From Solirubrum sp044628455 (GTDB taxonomy: Bacteria; Bacteroidota; Bacteroidia; Cytophagales; Hymenobacteraceae), in contig NZ_JBIYZW010000004.1 of assembly GCF_044628455.1 (NCBI RefSeq), forward strand, positions 1 to 64,000: DNA of 64,000 nt, given 5' to 3'. The position numbers were made by a program, and so were the translations under genes. Below the pieces are notes generated by a model, which saw nothing but the letters and a program-made list of their open reading frames with translations, had not been told where the DNA came from and did no database searches. Below, piece by piece: positions 50,601 to 58,401 of this stretch (positions are counted from its first letter, which is position 1; each line of letters starts with the position of its first letter).

Positions 50601-51310
50601 CCGCCCTGATGGTGATGCGCAAGCTCTACGGCGAGGCCAAGATGAAGAAGTTCCTGCGCTTTGAGCTCGACAGCTACCTCTCGGGCCGCAGCATGGAGCG
50701 CAAAAAGGAAGTGCCCTTGTACCTGGTCGAAAACCAGCCCTACATCCACTACCGCAAGGGCTCATTGGCCATGTACGCCCTGCAGGACTACATCGGCGAG
50801 CAGAACGTGAACCGCGCCATCCGCGAGTACCGCGACCGGGTAGCCTACCAGCGCGCCCCGTTCACCAACTCGCTGGAGTTCATCGCTGCCCTGCGCAAGC
50901 ACACGCCCGACTCGCTGCAGTACGTGGTTACCGACCTGTTTGAGAAGATTACCCTCTACGAAAACAAGGTCGACTCGGCCTCCTACCGCAAGCTGCCCAA
51001 CGGCCAGTACCGCGTCAGCTTCACCGTCGATACCAAGAAGCTCTACGCCGACTCGCTGGGCAACGAAACGCCCGACCTGAAAGCGCGCGACCTGATTGAC
51101 GTGAGCGTGACCACCCGCCAGAAAGGCAAGGGCGGCAGCTACGAGGAAGTGCCGCTGGTGCAACAGAAGCGCCGCCTCAAGCCCGGCCGCAACCGCCTCG
51201 AGTTTGTGGTGCCCAGCAAGCCCGAGCGCGTGGGCATCGACCCGCAAAACAAGCTGGTCGACCGCAACCCCGACGACAACACCAAGACGCCCGAGGAAAA
51301 GAAGGCGTAG
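47681..51310 (+). CDS. ABC-2 permease fused to M1 family aminopeptidase
   Basis: This 1209-residue protein has two blocks of ABC-2 type membrane helices: about residues 15-275 (with FITSSMMGTPVYRDFDHRTHSLYYTAPISKAGY) and about 320-610, then an extracytoplasmic M1 peptidase. The zinc motif is HEVAHQWFAHQ (H944, H948) with the third ligand at E968, which by my count is 19 residues after the second His, one more than the classic spacing. GYSSFAQSFPN... precedes it in place of the GAMEN loop. Such fusions are known in Bacteroidota; the substrate is unknown. An export-coupled peptidase is a plausible role. It works with the ATPase at 46594 and ends at a strong terminator. Confidence 0.94.
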   Translation: MFLEIFLFELRYRLKRPATYIYFGLMALMAFLFMLAVGGVFGANVSIGGGGGKVLANSPYQLNTILTVLSLFGVFITSSMMGTPVYRDFDHRTHSLYYTAPISKAGYLGGRFLGSFVITALVFLGGALGAWLATFWPTMLADKLGPNTLGAYLQPYLTHVLPNLFLTGAIFFTAATLSRSALSIYLGGVLFLVLYSIAGSLQQDLDNDTLSNLLDPLGGSAIDLTQRYWTTAEKNTLLLPWSSFVLQNRLLWLGVGALTLLACYGFFRFSFANKADSGPRPKASALGVAETPKLGKLVTVTPRFTAALAWAQLGRLVRLEFFSTVRSVYFIGIAGAGILFLLISGLQVGKLYGTNTFPVTPVVVQLLAGTFALFQLIIIIFYAGELVWRERDSKVNQIYDAMPMPSWVPFTAKLLALMLIQVVLLAVVMLCGLLLQTGMGYFTYELDVYVKELFGFRLIGMLLMCVLAMLVQVLCNNKYMGHFIMVLYYLFNIFKGQLGLEHNLYSFNGAPGTPYSAMNGYGHFALPFFAFKFYWAAFAVLLALASSLLWPRGTETRFSWRWQQARFGLSPALRVVAGLALLAFVGLGGYIYYNTNVLNQYRTSDEQEQLSADFEKKYKRFDGRPQPRIVAANVQADIFPAERDVRLRGYYWLLNRTPQPLDSVLLTGDATAEYKQLRLGRPAQQVLHDRVGDVDFRILRLQQPLQPGDSVQLHFDLAYTNPGFRNSGSNTSMVYNGTFVNNAELLPHIGYQEGVELSDDDLRKEYDLKPKPRMASVRDSAARQNTYLGNDADWIRFEATVSTSADQIAIAPGYLQKEWTKDGRRYFHYKMDAPILNFYSFLSARYAVYKDQWKNVPIEIYYQPGHEYNLKRMARGVKEGLDYYTAHFGPYQHRQVRILEFPGYSSFAQSFPNTIPFSESIGFIADVDSTDPKDIDYPLYITAHEVAHQWFAHQIIGGNVQGSTLMSETLSQYAALMVMRKLYGEAKMKKFLRFELDSYLSGRSMERKKEVPLYLVENQPYIHYRKGSLAMYALQDYIGEQNVNRAIREYRDRVAYQRAPFTNSLEFIAALRKHTPDSLQYVVTDLFEKITLYENKVDSASYRKLPNGQYRVSFTVDTKKLYADSLGNETPDLKARDLIDVSVTTRQKGKGGSYEEVPLVQQKRRLKPGRNRLEFVVPSKPERVGIDPQNKLVDRNPDDNTKTPEEKKA

Positions 51311-51331
51311 CTGGTCTTGGCGCCATTTAAG

Positions 51332-51362
51332 CAAAAGCCCCCGCATGGTGCGGGGGCTTTTG
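51332..51362. terminator. Bidirectional terminator
   Basis: Perfect 14-base arms CAAAAGCCCCCGCA and TGCGGGGGCTTTTG with a 3-base loop lie between the converging M1 fusion and barstar genes. Confidence 0.92.
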
Positions 51363-51366
51363 TCTG

Positions 51367-51642
51367 TTACTTAACTGCAAGGTTAACGTCGTCGGCTTCG
51401 CGCAGTATTTCGAGTAGATTTTCGTACCACTGACGGCCCATTGTTGCCGCTAACTTACGACCGTTTCTAATCACCACTTTGCACCGGCCAGGGCAGCCTG
51501 GGCCGCCCCAAAGAGAATCGTTTAAGGCATCCAAGTTCCGCCCAAATCCAGGCTCCGCTTCAGGATCAGTCTGGGCTTCGTACGCATCCCCAAACGCCTC
51601 TTTACTGGCCAGGGAGTTGCCATCGAATACGATAATTCGCAT
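51367..51642 (-). CDS. Barstar family protein (orphan ribonuclease inhibitor)
   Basis: This 91-residue protein begins MRIIVFDGNSLASKEAFGDA and has the barstar signature GFGRNLDALNDSLWGG, then a strand CKVVIRNG and a C-terminal helix YENLLEILREADD. Barstar inhibits the barnase ribonuclease inside the cell. No barnase-like gene is next to it, so it may be a solitary immunity gene. It is less GC-rich than its neighbours. Length matches the family. Confidence 0.88.
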   Translation of the reverse strand: MRIIVFDGNSLASKEAFGDAYEAQTDPEAEPGFGRNLDALNDSLWGGPGCPGRCKVVIRNGRKLAATMGRQWYENLLEILREADDVNLAVK

Positions 51643-51725
51643 GGAGCGAGGTTGAAAATGCGGCGGTCATCCAATGATACGCAGCCATCCTAGATTCTCA
51701 TCTACCACCCTCCCTCGCCTCCGCC

Positions 51726-51733
51726 TACTTTTG
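51726..51733 (+). promoter_or_regulatory. -7 element of tadA, nearly leaderless
   Basis: TACTTTTG ends 5 bases before the ATG at 51739, so the transcript probably starts at or within a few bases of the start codon. Confidence 0.6.
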
Positions 51734-51738
51734 TGCCC

Positions 51739-52188
51739 ATGCCCGCCACTGCCCAAGACGAACGCCTGATGCGCCAGGCCCTGCGCGAAGCCGAGCGCGC
51801 CTATGCCCTCGGCGAAATTCCCATCGGCGCCGTGGTGGCCTTCACCGCCACCGGCCAGGTCATCGGCCGGGGCCACAACCAGACCGAGCAGCTGCGCGAC
51901 GTGACGGCCCACGCCGAGATGCTGGCTCTCACGGCCGCCGCCAACACCCTCGGCAACAAGTACCTGCACGAGTGCACCCTCTACGTGACGGTGGAGCCCT
52001 GCGTGATGTGCGCCGGCGCCGCGGCCTGGGCGCAATTGCCGCGGGTGGTGTTCGGCGCGGCCGAGGAGAAGTTTGGCTACCGCCGCCACGGCCAGCTGCT
52101 GCACCCGCGCTGCGAGCTGCTCACCGGCGTGCTGGCCGCCGACTGCGCCGCCCTCATGCAGCGCTTCTTTGCCGAGCGGCGGAAATAG
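51739..52188 (+). CDS. tadA: tRNA-specific adenosine deaminase
   Basis: This 149-residue enzyme converts A34 to inosine in tRNA-Arg(ACG). Zinc/catalytic motifs are HAE (58-60) and PCVMC (C88, C91). The family-typical ending with HPRCELLTGVLAADCAALMQRFF is present. The ATG at 51739 is preferred over a GTG at 51733 because the -7 element overlaps that GTG. Confidence 0.96.
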   Translation: MPATAQDERLMRQALREAERAYALGEIPIGAVVAFTATGQVIGRGHNQTEQLRDVTAHAEMLALTAAANTLGNKYLHECTLYVTVEPCVMCAGAAAWAQLPRVVFGAAEEKFGYRRHGQLLHPRCELLTGVLAADCAALMQRFFAERRK

Positions 52189-52197
52189 CTACTTTTG
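52168..52197 (+). promoter_or_regulatory. Promoter of the SOD gene
   Basis: TTTG at 52168-52171, 18 bases, then TACTTTTG at 52190-52197. The -33 part lies inside the end of tadA. The leader to the ATG at 52291 is about 90 bases. Confidence 0.6.
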
Positions 52198-52290
52198 GCC
52201 GCTTCCGCCGGCTCCGCGTAACCCGCAGCCCGGTTCGGCGGTTATTCCCTGACATTTCTTTCCGTCCCACCTCCCAACCCCCCTAGCACT

Positions 52291-52905
<615 letters not shown>

Positions 52906-52947
52906 GTTAGCTGCCCGGCCCGCCATCGGCCGCGGCACTTTTGCTTG

Positions 52948-52980
52948 AATCGGCCGGTTCCCCACGGGACCGGCCGATTT
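52948..52980 (+). terminator. Terminator after the SOD gene
   Basis: AATCGGCCGGT (52948-52958) pairs perfectly with ACCGGCCGATT (52969-52979). The T tract is short and interrupted. Confidence 0.68.
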
Positions 52981-52983
52981 GCT

Positions 52984-52991
52984 TACCTTTC
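52984..52991 (+). promoter_or_regulatory. -7 element of the ArsR gene
   Basis: TACCTTTC, one mismatch from consensus, ends 7 bases before the ATG at 52999, again nearly leaderless. Confidence 0.5.
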
Positions 52992-52998
52992 TTCTACC

Positions 52999-53271
52999 AT
53001 GATGACTGCCCAACTCGTTGAGAAAACCGCCGGTGCCCTGGCCGACAAGTACCGCCTGGCCATTGTGCTGGAGCTGGGCAAGCGTGAGCAGCTGGCCTTT
53101 GCCGACGTGCAGGAGCTTACCGGTCTTTCCCAGCCCTGCACCTCGCACCACCTGAAGGTCCTCACCGACAGCGGGCTGGTTTCCACGCAGAAAACCGGTC
53201 GCCGCGTGCAGATCAGCCTGAACCGGGAGGCTCTGCGGGGGTTGTCGGCTTTTTTGGGGGAGCTGGGCTAA
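52999..53271 (+). CDS. ArsR-type winged-helix regulator
   Basis: This 90-residue protein has the core KYRLAIVLELGKREQLAFADVQELTGLSQPCTSHHLKVLTDSGLVSTQKTGRRVQISLN, a minimal ArsR winged helix. A single Cys (SQPCTSHH) sits in the recognition helix, which could sense redox or electrophiles; this is inference. It is followed by a palindrome and an old-yellow-enzyme gene on the same strand, the likely target. Confidence 0.9.
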   Translation: MMTAQLVEKTAGALADKYRLAIVLELGKREQLAFADVQELTGLSQPCTSHHLKVLTDSGLVSTQKTGRRVQISLNREALRGLSAFLGELG

Positions 53272-53295
53272 AAAAATTTCCCGTAATCAATTCAA

Positions 53296-53307
53296 ACATT
53301 TAAATGT
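53296..53307 (+). promoter_or_regulatory. Palindrome ACATTTAAATGT, likely ArsR operator
   Basis: A perfect 12-base palindrome, with CAA before it and a near match after it, lies in an AT-rich 86-base gap between the ArsR and OYE genes. Confidence 0.5.
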
Positions 53308-53357
53308 GTTGTTTCTTTTAGACAGTGACTTTTCGCCCATTCATCTCTTCGACTCCC

Positions 53358-54467
53358 ATGAGCCAGCAACTCTTTTCGCCTGCCCAGCTAGGTACTTTTA
53401 CCCTCCAGAATCACGTGGTAATGGCCCCCATGACGCGCAGCCGCGCCCTGGGCAACGTGCCCAACGCCCTCATGGCCGAATACTACGCCCAGCGCGCCTC
53501 GGCCGGCCTTATCATCACCGAAGGCACCTCGCCCGCGCCCAATGGCCTGGGCTACGCCCGCATTCCGGGCTTGTTCAACCAGGCGCAGGTAGCCGGCTGG
53601 CGCCTCAGCACCGACGCCGTGCACGCCCAGGGCGGCCACATTTTCGTGCAGCTGATGCACACCGGCCGCATTGGCCACCAGCTTAACCTGCCCGAGGGCG
53701 CCGAAGTCATTGCCCCCTCGGCCGTAACGGCCGCCGGCGAGATGTGGACCGACCAGCAGCAGATGCAGGCCCACCCGCAGCCCCGCGCCCTGCGCCCCGA
53801 CGAGCTGCCGGCCCTCAAGCAGGAGTTCGTGCGCAGCGCCCAGCTGGCCATCGAAGCCGGCTTCGACGGCGTGGAGCTGCACGGCGCCAACGGCTACCTG
53901 TTGGAGCAGTTTCTGAACCCCGTGGCCAACCAGCGCACCGACTCCTACGGCGGCTCGGTGGAAAACCGGGCGCGCTTCGTGCTGGAGGTAGCCGCCGCCG
54001 TGGCCGCCGCCATCGGGCCCGAGCGCACCGGCATCCGCCTCTCGCCCTGGGGCGTGGCCTCCGACATGCCGCACTACCCCGAAATCGACGCCACCTACGC
54101 TTACCTGGCCACCGAGCTGCAGCGCCTGAACCTGGTGTACGTGCACCTCGTGGACCACAGCGCCATGGGTGCCCCGGCCGTGCCGGCCGAAACCGTGGCC
54201 GCCTTCCGCGAGCGTTTCACCAACAGCCTCATCCTGAGCGGCGGCTACGATGCTCCGCGCGCCGAAGAAGCCCTGCAAAGCGGCCGGGCCGATCTGGTGG
54301 CCTTTGGCCGCCCCTTCATTGCCAACCCCGACCTGGTGGAGCGCCTGCGCACCGGCGCGCCGCTGGCCCAACCCGACCCGGCCACGTTTTACGCCCCCGG
54401 CCCCGAAGGCTTCCAGCAGGGCTATACCGACTACCCGGCGCTGCGCCTGGCCGAAGCCGCCCGCTAG
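53358..54467 (+). CDS. Old yellow enzyme family flavin ene-reductase
   Basis: This 369-residue FMN-binding barrel reduces activated C=C bonds with NAD(P)H. It has MAPMTRSRA (FMN/catalytic area), FVQLMHTGRIGH, GFDGVELHGANGYLLEQFLNP and LVAFGRPFIANPDLV, as in NemA/alkene reductases. The HxxN substrate pair is HGAN. Upstream is the ArsR-type gene and a palindrome, so it is likely induced by electrophiles as NemR/NemA is; the analogy is inference. Start at 53358 (MSQQLFSPAQLG). Confidence 0.95.
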   Translation: MSQQLFSPAQLGTFTLQNHVVMAPMTRSRALGNVPNALMAEYYAQRASAGLIITEGTSPAPNGLGYARIPGLFNQAQVAGWRLSTDAVHAQGGHIFVQLMHTGRIGHQLNLPEGAEVIAPSAVTAAGEMWTDQQQMQAHPQPRALRPDELPALKQEFVRSAQLAIEAGFDGVELHGANGYLLEQFLNPVANQRTDSYGGSVENRARFVLEVAAAVAAAIGPERTGIRLSPWGVASDMPHYPEIDATYAYLATELQRLNLVYVHLVDHSAMGAPAVPAETVAAFRERFTNSLILSGGYDAPRAEEALQSGRADLVAFGRPFIANPDLVERLRTGAPLAQPDPATFYAPGPEGFQQGYTDYPALRLAEAAR

Positions 54468-54489
54468 CCAACCAACCCATTATTCGTGC

Positions 54490-54525
54490 AAAAAAGCCGA
54501 CTCTGGAGCAGAGTCGGCTTTTTTT
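54490..54525. terminator. Terminator after the OYE gene
   Basis: AAAAAAGCCGACTCTG pairs with CAGAGTCGGCTTTTTT with a 3-base loop. Confidence 0.92.
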
Positions 54526-54784
54526 GGGCCCCAGCCCCTGCCGGCAATCGGCTCCCGCCTGCCACCGCGCCCCGGGCCGATTTCGGTGGCAGCAGCCTGC
54601 CGCCTCCGCCCCTCGCCCCGGTCTCTGGCCCTGAATTCCAATCACCATAGCAAGTCCGGGCGCCGGCCCGGCGCTGCCGTCGCCGATGTTTTGCCCGGTG
54701 CCAGGCCCTTCAGGCGCCCTTCACCCGGGGAGAAATCGTGTATATTTATGGGCTAAATTCTTTCCCCTTATCCTCTGCACCTGC

Positions 54785-56134
54785 ATGAGTACTAAGCTTC
54801 GCCTCACCATCCTGAGCTTTCTCCAGTTCTTTATCTGGGGCTCGTGGCTGATAACGATTGGGGCGTACTGGTTTCAAACCAAAGAGTGGTCGGGGGCCCA
54901 GTTCGGGGCCATCTTCTCCACCATGGGCATTGCCTCCATCTTCATGCCCTCGCTCATGGGCATTGTGGCCGACAAATGGGTGAATGCCGAGAAGCTCTAC
55001 GGCCTGTTGCACATTCTGGGCGGCGCAGTGCTGCTGACCATTCCCCTGGTCGACGACCCCGGCATGTTCTTCTGGGTGATTCTGCTGAACATGATTTTCT
55101 ACATGCCCACGCTGGCCCTGAGCATTGCCGTGTCGTACTCGGTGCTCAAGCGCGAGGGTTTCGACGTGGTGAAAGACTACCCGCCCATCCGGGTTTGGGG
55201 CACTGTTGGATTCGTAGTAGCTATGTGGACGGTGAGTTTGCTCGGCTTCGAGACTTCGGCCAATCAGTTCTACGTAGCGGCTGCGGCGGCTATCTTATTA
55301 GGCCTGTACTCGTTTACCCTTCCCAAGTGCCCACCTACAGCCGCAGGCACCCCGAGCCGTTCCCTGGTCGACGTGCTGGGTTTAAAGTCTTTCGCCCTGT
55401 TGCGCGACACGAAGATGCTCACCTTCTTTTTGTTTGCCATGCTGCTGGGCGCCGCACTACAGCTAACTAATGCTTACGGAGACACCTTTCTGCACGATGT
55501 TAGCGAAAGTGTAAAACCAATCAATATCGAGTCCTGGTCTCAACTGTTGTCGCAGCTAGCGTCTCAGCCGCTTGATACTTTGAGTGGTTTAGCTGCAAAA
55601 TATCCGGCCATCATCATGTCCATCTCGCAGATTTCCGAGACACTATTCATTTTGGCCATTCCTTTCTTCCTGCGTCGTTTTGGCATCAAGCAGGTGATGT
55701 TTTTCAGCATGGTTGCCTGGGTGCTCCGCTTTGGCTTGTTCGCGTTTGGCAATCTAGAATCTGGGCTCTGGATGATCATCCTCTCGTGCATCGTCTACGG
55801 CATGGCCTTCGACTTCTTCAACATCTCGGGTTCCTTGTTCGTGGAGACGCAAACGGCGCCTTCCATCCGTGCCTCGGCCCAGGGCTTGTTCATGATGATG
55901 ACCAACGGCTTCGGCGCAGTGCTGGGCAGCCTGGTCAGCGGCGTGGTCATCGAGCAGTACTTCACCCTGTCCGACGGCGTTACCAAGGACTGGCATGGCA
56001 TCTGGCTGGCCTTTGCGGGCTACGCCCTGGCCATTGCCGTGCTGTTCGTCATCCTATTCAAGCACAAGCACACCCCCCAGGAGGTGCAGAACGCCGAGCA
56101 CACCGAGCCGGTGCCGTCGGTCGAGCAGGCGTAG
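54785..56134 (+). CDS. NupG-like nucleoside:H+ symporter (MFS)
   Basis: This 449-residue protein has 12 membrane helices. The start MSTKLRLTILSFLQFFIWGSWLITIGAYWF and the loops ADKWVNAEKLYGLLHILGG and KDYPPIRVWGTVGFVVAMW are those of the NHS (NupG/XapB) family, which bring nucleosides into the cell. The middle part (about 55200-55780) uses many more A/T-ending codons than the two ends, as if it came from another source. Start at 54785; TATATTTA at 54741-54748 is a possible -7 element. Confidence 0.92.
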   Translation: MSTKLRLTILSFLQFFIWGSWLITIGAYWFQTKEWSGAQFGAIFSTMGIASIFMPSLMGIVADKWVNAEKLYGLLHILGGAVLLTIPLVDDPGMFFWVILLNMIFYMPTLALSIAVSYSVLKREGFDVVKDYPPIRVWGTVGFVVAMWTVSLLGFETSANQFYVAAAAAILLGLYSFTLPKCPPTAAGTPSRSLVDVLGLKSFALLRDTKMLTFFLFAMLLGAALQLTNAYGDTFLHDVSESVKPINIESWSQLLSQLASQPLDTLSGLAAKYPAIIMSISQISETLFILAIPFFLRRFGIKQVMFFSMVAWVLRFGLFAFGNLESGLWMIILSCIVYGMAFDFFNISGSLFVETQTAPSIRASAQGLFMMMTNGFGAVLGSLVSGVVIEQYFTLSDGVTKDWHGIWLAFAGYALAIAVLFVILFKHKHTPQEVQNAEHTEPVPSVEQA

Positions 56135-56160
56135 CGGCGCTGAATGTCGGTAAACCCGGG

Positions 56161-56203
56161 CCGCGCCCGTGGCAGCTTTGGCCGCCGCGGGCGCGGCTTT
56201 TTT
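56161..56203 (+). terminator. Terminator of the NupG-like gene
   Basis: CCGCGCCCG at 56161 pairs with CGGGCGCGG at 56188, followed by CTTTTTTC. The rest of 56204-56446 holds only a short direct duplication (AAAACCAGCAC twice at 56425-56446). Confidence 0.85.
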
Positions 56204-56451
56204 CGGCCTTGCCGACGACTACGCCTGCTATGGCCGGACCATCCTTGCCATTGCTCTGCTGGCATCCTGATCGGCGCCAAAGCTCTTGCCACGCGTGAAC
56301 GGACCGTCGTTGCAGTAGGCACAGCCCGGAAAGCGCCCTAGAGCAGCACTAGCTAAGGCAGTAGCCGGTTACGCCGGTGGCAGGAAGCAGGCTAGTCCAA
56401 CCTCCTAAGGCACAAGTGGGGTATAAAACCAGCACAAAACCAGCACAAACA

Positions 56452-56484
56452 AAAACCCACCCTGCGCAGCGCAGAGTGGGTTTT
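56452..56484 (-). terminator. Terminator of ndk
   Basis: On the minus strand AAAACCCAC pairs with GTGGGTTTT, with an inner CTGCG/CGCAG stem, followed by TGTTTGTG. Confidence 0.8.
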
Positions 56485-56522
56485 CAACCTGTTTCAGCGG
56501 CAAGATAGCTCGCCGGCCCGAA

Positions 56523-56942
56523 TTAGAACTGCTCGTTGGCCGGGAAGTAGAAGTCGCCTTCGATCTGGGCGTTTTCGTCAGAGTCGGAGCCGTGTACGGC
56601 GTTGGCTTCGATGCTCTTGGCGTACTTCTTCCGGATGGTGCCCTCGGCGGCCTGGGCCGGGTTGGTGGCGCCGATCAGCTCACGGAAAGCGGCCACGGCG
56701 TTGTCTTTCTCCAGAATGGCGGCGTAGATGGGGCCCGACGACATGTACTTCACCAGGTCGCCGTAGAAGGGGCGCTCCTTGTGCACGGCGTAGAACTCGC
56801 CGGCGCGCTCGGGGGTCAGCAGGGTTTTCTTCAGCGCAACGATGCGGAAGCCGGCCTTTTCGATGTCGGCGAGGATGGCCCCGGCGTGACCGTCCTGAAC
56901 GGCGTCGGGCTTAATCATGGTGAACGTGCGGTTCGTGGCCAT
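56523..56942 (-). CDS. ndk: Nucleoside-diphosphate kinase
   Basis: This 139-residue enzyme transfers gamma phosphates among nucleoside triphosphates through a phospho-His. TMIKPDAVQDGHAGAI and the active His in ANAVHGSDSDENA are present. It lies on the minus strand, has its own promoter (57013-57020) and terminator, and shares a region with nrnA, divergent. Confidence 0.98.
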   Translation of the reverse strand: MATNRTFTMIKPDAVQDGHAGAILADIEKAGFRIVALKKTLLTPERAGEFYAVHKERPFYGDLVKYMSSGPIYAAILEKDNAVAAFRELIGATNPAQAAEGTIRKKYAKSIEANAVHGSDSDENAQIEGDFYFPANEQF

Positions 56943-57001
56943 GGCAAGAGGGGGTTTATGTGAAGACTACCGGAGGTGGTGAGTCGCTCAATGAAAAAAA
57001 G

Positions 57002-57020
57002 TTTTGCGGCCGCAAAAGTA
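57002..57020 (-). promoter_or_regulatory. -7 element of ndk inside a 16-base palindrome
   Basis: On the minus strand TACTTTTG (57020-57013) overlaps the palindrome TTTTGCGGCCGCAAAA at 57002-57017. The overlap suggests an operator or a structure at the transcript start. Confidence 0.5.
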
Positions 57021-57196
57021 GCAGCCAGCCCCCAAAGCGCCGCACGCTGACGCAAATAGCCCCCGCGGCGGGGCGGCGGCTGAACCAAGCGCGGCGGCGC
57101 CGGTGTTCATCCGGCACAAGTTTGCGAATCATTCCCGAAATTTGCCCCCTTGCGCGCCTTTTAAGGGCCGCGTAGTCAGTCACCTATCAGCCGGCA

Positions 57197-58237
57197 ATGC
57201 ACGACGTCACGGCGCTGAAAGAGCTCCTCCGGGAGCCGCGGCACATTTTCATCACCACCCACCACAAGCCCGACGCCGACGCGCTGGGCTCGTCGCTGGG
57301 CCTGGCGGGCTACCTGCGCGCCAAAGGCCACCACGTGACGGTGGTCACGCCCTCCGACTACCCCGACTTCCTGAGCTGGATGCCCGGCAACGACGAGGTT
57401 ATCGTGTACGACCCGCGCCGCAACGACCGGCAGGTGCGCGAAATCATCGGTACGGCCGAGGTGCTGTTCTGCCTCGACTTTTCCTCGCTGGGCCGCATTC
57501 ACGAGCTGGGCGAGTACGTGCGCCAGGCCCCGGGCCAGAAAGTGCTCGTTGACCACCACGAGCAGCCTGAGCCCTTCGCCGACATTGCCTTTTCCTTTCC
57601 CAGCGCCGCGGCTACGGCCGAGCTGGTGTTTGAAATCATCCGCGACTTAGGCGACCAGCACCTCATCACCCCGGCCATCGGCGAGTGTCTCTACGCGGGC
57701 ATCATGACCGATACCGGCTCGTTCCGCCACCCCAGCACCTCGCGCAACGTTCACCTGATCATTGCCGAGCTGCTCGACGCGGGCATCAACCTCTCGTCGG
57801 TGCACCGGCGCATCTACGACTCGCACTCCGAGGAGCGGCTGCGCTTTTTGGGCTTCGTGCTCAAGGACAAGCTGCGGGTGCTGCGCGAGTACAACACGGC
57901 CTACATTGCCATTACCAACGAAGAGCTGAAGCAGTACCACTCCAAAACCGGTGACACGGAAGGCCTGGTCAACTTCGCCCTCAGCATTGAGGGCATCGTG
58001 TTTGCCGCCATCCTCATCGACCGCGTGCAGGCCGTGAAAATCTCCTTCCGCTCGGTAGGCGACTTCTCGGTCAGCGAGTTTTCGCGCCGCCACTTCAACG
58101 GCGGTGGCCACCACAACGCGGCCGGCGGCATCAGCCACGAGCCGCTCGACGCAACGGTGGAGAAGTTTCTGAGTCTGCTGCCCGACTACCAAACCCAACT
58201 GGTTACGGCGCCACTGGCCATTGCCCCGCCACAGTAA
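57197..58237 (+). CDS. nrnA: DHH family phosphoesterase (NrnA-like)
   Basis: This 346-residue protein has the DHH domain motifs HHKPDADALGSSLG, FCLDFSSLGR and LVDHHEQPEPF, then MTDTGSFRHPST, and a DHHA1 domain with RHFNGGGHHNAAGG. NrnA-type enzymes degrade 2-5 nt RNA and pAp, and some act on cyclic dinucleotide products. The C-terminus has a short Pro tail. It is followed by a 126-base inverted spacer. Confidence 0.93.
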   Translation: MHDVTALKELLREPRHIFITTHHKPDADALGSSLGLAGYLRAKGHHVTVVTPSDYPDFLSWMPGNDEVIVYDPRRNDRQVREIIGTAEVLFCLDFSSLGRIHELGEYVRQAPGQKVLVDHHEQPEPFADIAFSFPSAAATAELVFEIIRDLGDQHLITPAIGECLYAGIMTDTGSFRHPSTSRNVHLIIAELLDAGINLSSVHRRIYDSHSEERLRFLGFVLKDKLRVLREYNTAYIAITNEELKQYHSKTGDTEGLVNFALSIEGIVFAAILIDRVQAVKISFRSVGDFSVSEFSRRHFNGGGHHNAAGGISHEPLDATVEKFLSLLPDYQTQLVTAPLAIAPPQ

Positions 58238-58363
58238 GTACTGGGTAGTAGGTAGTCAGTAATAAGTATTGAGTAGTTGATAGTGAGAGACCGGAACGTA
58301 ACATTGGTACTCCTTTGCTCTTGCTACCAACTACTCAATACCTAATACTCAGGACTCCCGCCC
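58238..58363 (+). repeat. Low-complexity inverted spacer between nrnA and the FKBP gene
   Basis: Arms at 58266-58283 (GTATTGAGTAGTTGATAG) and 58324-58341 pair at 17 of 18. It has the same design as the nuo spacers, with left words GTAGTAGGTAGT and right words CTACCAACTACTCAATACC. Confidence 0.85.
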
Positions 58364-58371
58364 TACCTTCG
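58364..58371 (+). promoter_or_regulatory. -7 element of the first FKBP gene
   Basis: TACCTTCG lies 30 bases before the ATG at 58402, just after the inverted spacer. Confidence 0.5.
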
Positions 58372-58401
58372 CCCCGCATTCTTTTTCATCCTTTCTCTTT
58401 C

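Noticed and set aside
47663..50749. Antisense frame of 1028 codons opposite the ABC/M1 fusion
   Set aside because: The sense frame carries complete M1 and permease motifs; the antisense product has none.
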